A stretch of DNA of 64,000 bases, from NCBI RefSeq assembly GCF_001949145.1, contig NW_019091401.1:1018872-1082871 (forward strand), read 5' to 3'. Source of the stretch: Acanthaster planci. Taxonomy: Eukaryota > Echinodermata > Asteroidea > Valvatida > Acanthasteridae. Position 1 is the first letter of the stretch. Each line of letters opens with the position of its first letter. This document shows positions 62,401-64,000 of this stretch, piece by piece. The notes under the pieces are model-generated. The model was not told the origin of the DNA and ran no database searches. It saw only the letters and a list, made by a program, of their open reading frames with translations. The translations under genes and the position numbers were made by a program.

Positions 62401-63445
62401 TACTTGTGCGTATATGTGCGTACTACACTTGGGCAACTATTCCATGATCATTTTTAAAAAAAGTTCTTCGGAGAACATTTTAACTGCCAATCTGTGGATG
62501 AGGTGTATGAAAGCCAGACTGCATTATCTCATGGTAACGGTGACAATGAGCTTCTCTCAGTCATACAAGACAAGGCTATGAAGATGTGGTCTGTTTCCAT
62601 TTCTGCTTCCTTTCCCCCAGTGTTGGGAGACCTACGTGGGCCAGGAATTCTACAAACTCTCCATCACAGACTTTGCCGCCGTCACGCTGGTGGTGCTACT
62701 TTGGGAATTCCCTCGCAAGTGAGTCCTAATCTTCATGATTTTGATCTCTCGAAGATAAAAACTGTCATGCTCATGTAACAAGTAGTTGTGTGCATTTATG
62801 GTTAGTATAACCTGGTACGTTATTGAAAATAATATTGTATCGGTGCTCAGACAAGAAGCCAATCCCCAAGGTTGTACCTCCCCCGCTCCCAAAAAAGAAA
62901 GCAGTTGTAATGTCTTGCCTACAAGAAATTCATCAGCAACCTTTGCACATGAAATATTCTGAGAATGGACAGAGCATATTGCCCCAAGTACTGAGTACCA
63001 CACATGCAAAAGAGATGTCCTTGCACGGTGCTGCAGCAAACCTTTTACTTTACATGAAGTCCTGTTTAGCATTGTGTGTAGCCAGGCTTTTATTTCAACA
63101 TTTAAGAAGAAAAACCATTTCACGCTGGTCGTTTTTCATTGAAATGTTACGGCTTAATTTACACAGTTTGATATGGCCCCTTGGTCTGGAATGTACTGCT
63201 CAACATGAGCAATCAGGTACACAGGTACCACCTGGTTACAGTCCACAGGCCTAGAGACAAAAAGTAACGTGCACCGAATTCAGTTAGCGAAGGAGTCTGC
63301 CTGTTCACCGTGTCTGTTTTTTTCCTTCCTTTAACAGAATCGCAGCCAAGTATCTGCACTTTGGCTTAGTCCAAACCTTGGCCAAAATGGAGTTTGAGAT
63401 TCCCAAGAATGTTCTGGCCATCGTGTACTCCCAGGCTCTCTGTTG
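44417..63445 (+). CDS. TMC gene B: transmembrane channel-like protein, 5' part (13 exons, ~591 aa), runs past the window
   Basis: Thirteen plus-strand exons join in frame: 1775 nt, each junction AG/GT with consistent phases. After a short acidic N-terminus (residues 1-140) the product follows the TMC core: VWRASLKEVEG-KFGTAVVSY and TM1 (192-236), a four-Cys extracellular loop, TM2, KVFAAWDFSLTDE (~352), TDLEEARQKL, TM3 and TM4, a Cys-rich loop, CWETYVGQEFYKLSITDF (524-541), and an EFEIPKNVLAIVYSQ block. The last exon seen ends TGTTG|gtaagc, so the EFDI-type region is entered but the W-G-FF, C-terminal helices and stop lie outside. It is placed with the TMC4-8 side by the FAAWD motif (inference). 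Its N-terminus is much shorter than that of gene A, without SPR or Gln repeats. Confidence 0.92.
46329..46743 (+). CDS. TMC gene B exon 2 (residues 3-140): N-terminal cytoplasmic region
   Basis: The donor is TTACG|gtgagt. It encodes ISDNGDTSSPPANDLYTPK, an acidic DTQEDDEEAAENRAKIIREM stretch and PATLHKKRELR. IIREMPATL occupies the position of ERELIAANL..MLPS in gene A. Confidence 0.88.
46870..47055 (-). repeat. tRNA-derived SINE copy 2
   Basis: On the minus strand it reads CCGGGTTCGATTCCCGGC (an excellent B box), then GGGGATTGGGTTTTCAGTCC, ACCTGATTCCGTGGGTTT and ACCCAGAATATTC. The blocks match the copy at 11955-12110. It lies in intron 2 of gene B. Confidence 0.65.
48027..48815. mobile_element. 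inverted-arm element enclosing a satellite array
   Basis: A 38-bp left arm (48027-48064, TGTGATGTGATCTGCAAA ... TTCACATGGTAAGCT) and a right arm (48778-48815) are reverse complements with a few mismatches. They enclose the 22-bp array. The superfamily is not assigned and no target duplication was recognised. Confidence 0.6.
48147..48765. repeat. 22-bp tandem satellite (AGGTTGTCTACAACATGAAT)
   Basis: Nearly thirty units of AGGTTGTCTACAACATGAATCT, with variants ATAAATCT, ATGATTCA and inserted ACAGT, run head to tail. Units are contiguous, with no spacers. Confidence 0.95.
48836..49317. mobile_element. hAT-like MITE, CAGAGTTGTGACTC ends
   Basis: The left end CAGAGTTGTGACTC and the right end GAGTCACAACTCTG are exact inverted repeats with a hAT-type start. 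The flanks share GTTGAT (48830-48835, 49318-49323). The interior is full of ACTTGACTTGAGTC phrases, as is common in hAT MITEs of animals. It abuts the satellite element on its left. Confidence 0.75.
49324..53426. other. intron 2 of TMC gene B, right part
   Basis: No exon-like conserved block was recognised. It holds dense ACATGTA words, especially from 51820 and from 52355. Open frames there are unconvincing. Confidence 0.5.
52355..53080. repeat. ACATGTAC-rich region
   Basis: Multiple runs of TACATGTACATGTAC-type palindromic repeats (52365-52392, 52870-52890, 52918-52985, 53062-53080) are separated by ordinary sequence. Confidence 0.7.
53427..53496 (+). CDS. TMC gene B exon 3 (residues 141-164)
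   Basis: The acceptor is gtcccag|AAACCA and the donor GCACTG|gtaagg. It encodes NQYGRRKVKAVSGWKSFK and YNTAL, the basic linker equivalent to gene A exon 5. Confidence 0.88.
54044..54125 (+). CDS. TMC gene B exon 4 (residues 165-191)
   Basis: The acceptor is ctccttag|AAATGG and the donor GAAG|gtgagg. It encodes KWKRFKEKMYDLVLTF and EVWRASLKEVE. Gene A has this and the next block in one exon. Confidence 0.93.
54633..54767 (+). CDS. TMC gene B exon 5 (residues 192-236): TM1
   Basis: The acceptor is tctcacag|GCAAGT and the donor GAGT|gtaagt. It encodes GKFGTAVVSYFVFLKWML and FLNIYIFILMFGFVVIPQF. Confidence 0.95.
55569..55663 (+). CDS. TMC gene B exon 6 (residues 237-268): extracellular Cys loop
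   Basis: The acceptor is ttcaacag|CCACTA and the donor GGAACA|gtgagt. It encodes TTCESEYSSSVDQACNTG and DTGQCIIDFIGGT. The spaced cysteines in the TM1-TM2 loop suggest disulphides. Confidence 0.88.
57905..58074 (+). CDS. TMC gene B exon 7 (residues 269-324): TM2
   Basis: The acceptor is gactgcag|GGTTGG and the donor CAGTA|gtaagt. It encodes GWMEKTELFYGDYPPSFS and VYILPLAYLLTTIAYFLLSL, with NSNSS glycosylation sequons. GW-xE-TELYFG is shared with gene A exon 7. Confidence 0.95.
58827..58974 (+). CDS. TMC gene B exon 8 (residues 325-374): FAAWD motif
   Basis: The acceptor is cttctgcag|CACCGC and the donor TTCCAG|gttcgt. It encodes NKVFAAWDFSLTDEKNAYLK. The donor is weak (gttcgt) and the frame remains open through a 111-bp repeat in the intron, so read-through forms are possible. 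Confidence 0.93.
58983..59194. repeat. 111-bp tandem duplication directly after TMC gene B exon 8
   Basis: The copy starting at 58983 (ACTTGCACTTGCAAGGCGGC) repeats at 59094 with almost no change. The unit is 37 codons, and the exon 8 frame stays open through both copies to a stop near 59266. Confidence 0.92.
59656..59817 (+). CDS. TMC gene B exon 9 (residues 375-428): TM3
   Basis: The acceptor is cattccag|ACTGAT and the donor GTTCTG|gtaagt. It encodes TDLEEARQKLVRANRTTLTK and the hydrophobic LLLNLIVIAILGGAGYLIYY. The TDLEE start is typical of the family after the WD motif. Confidence 0.95.
59968..60723. other. assembly gap (756 N)
   Basis: An unbroken run of N in the intron between exons 9 and 10 of gene B. 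Open frames reported across it are meaningless. Confidence 0.99.
61214..61380 (+). CDS. TMC gene B exon 10 (residues 429-483): TM4
   Basis: The acceptor is tttctag|CACTCC and the donor GTCAG|gtacgc. It encodes HSNMPITDNAFGSLLIGYLP and VPMIFNIVVRFEDYSPQFEI. Its phase fits exon 9 directly, so no exon needs to be hidden in the N gap between them. Confidence 0.94.
61880..61997 (+). CDS. TMC gene B exon 11 (residues 484-523): TM5
   Basis: The acceptor is ctccacag|GACCGT and the donor CTGAAG|gtaggt. It encodes TVFLRLASLAVLFFSLFPQ, then a loop with ICDE, DTCGVC cysteines. Confidence 0.94.
62621..62718 (+). CDS. TMC gene B exon 12 (residues 524-555): CWET signature
   Basis: The acceptor is tcccccag|TGTTGG and the donor CGCAA|gtgagt. 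It encodes CWETYVGQEFYKLSITDF and VVLLWEFPRK. Confidence 0.97.
63338..63445 (+). CDS. TMC gene B exon 13 (residues 556-591), last exon in window
   Basis: The acceptor is tttaacag|AATCGC and the donor TGTTG|gtaagc. It encodes AAKYLHFGLVQTLAKMEF and EIPKNVLAIVYSQALCW, corresponding to gene A exon 13. No further exon was found up to 64000. Confidence 0.94.
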
Positions 63446-64000
63446 GTAAGCCCTGTGAGGCAGTCATATGGCCCCTCCTTCCACCTCCTTTTACTTCAGT
63501 TTAGTCACCTTTGACCTCTCAGATAAAAGGCACATTAGGTGTTGATCACAAGACAAATTCAACCTCATGACACTTTCATGTTTCACATCCTGGTCACATT
63601 TCACATCAACCCTCCTGCTTTAGGGCTCTGAAAACCTCCAGGTGAAGAGTTTCATGTAATTTGAAGTTAAAAAAGATTAAAATGTCACAATCCGGAAGTA
63701 ATGTTGTTTTCCTTGAAAGGTTTTCACCTTATGTGCATTTCAAAGTCTCTTTTGTGTTAAAGGCTAAAAAAAGATGAAGCTCATGGCTGGCTGTTTTCAG
63801 CTACCCATAGCATAGCTTCTCATGGTTAGATGTAGGAGTGTGCCACTCTTAAAGGCATGTATTTCTGTGTATTTAGACTGCTTTATGGTGAAGGGTACTC
63901 TGGTAGACCTAGCATCAGAGCTCAGATACAGCGAATGAATGAGAGGTTATAAGAGGGCCAGCAGTAGGAGAGGTTAATGAAATGAGAGTGTGAAGTTAAC

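Overview
This is a repeat-rich, intron-rich stretch of animal nuclear genome, not prokaryotic. The long spliced genes with GT-AG introns, the diverse small inverted-repeat transposons, a decayed LINE with an RNase H domain, tRNA-derived SINEs and the very high density of the palindromic word ACATGT/TACATGTA suggest a marine invertebrate deuterostome, most likely an echinoderm. The taxon is an inference. There is one unresolved base (20690) and one N gap (59968-60723).

The backbone is a divergent (head-to-head) pair of transmembrane channel-like (TMC) genes. TMC gene A lies on the minus strand (32081 down to 7569). All 18 coding exons can be read, splice phases agree at every junction, and the product is about 1069 residues. 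It has a long disordered N-terminus built of Lys/Ser-Pro-Ala-Arg, Gln-rich and Ser-Pro-Arg repeats, followed by a complete TMC membrane core including the CWET signature. TMC gene B lies on the plus strand (44417 to beyond the window). Thirteen exons are visible, covering about 591 residues from the start codon to just past the CWET exon. Its last exons are outside the window. Both resemble the TMC4-8 side of the family (FCGWD / FAAWD motif) more than TMC1-3, and they share most intron positions.

Between the two genes, at 37669-43060, sits a 5.4-kb segment bounded by a ~70-bp inverted repeat. It contains a two-exon MULE transposase/SWIM-type gene with a 549-codon open main exon. The gene shows decay: a frameshift in the upstream exon, a stop codon plus frameshift near the C-terminus, and a missing histidine in the SWIM zinc motif. 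The inverted-repeat arms carry CCAAT-like and (left arm) GC-box-like sequences, so an alternative reading is a pair of outward-facing promoters for the TMC genes.

The introns and flanks hold many mobile elements: a degenerate antisense I/Nimb-type LINE in intron 1 of gene A; a piggyBac-like MITE bounded by TTAA; several hAT-like MITEs, one with a perfect 8-bp target duplication; two copies of one tRNA-derived SINE family; a 22-bp satellite array enclosed by inverted arms; and several minisatellites. The regions 266-4363, 4664-7568, 32091-37445 and 43061-44416 show no recognisable gene.
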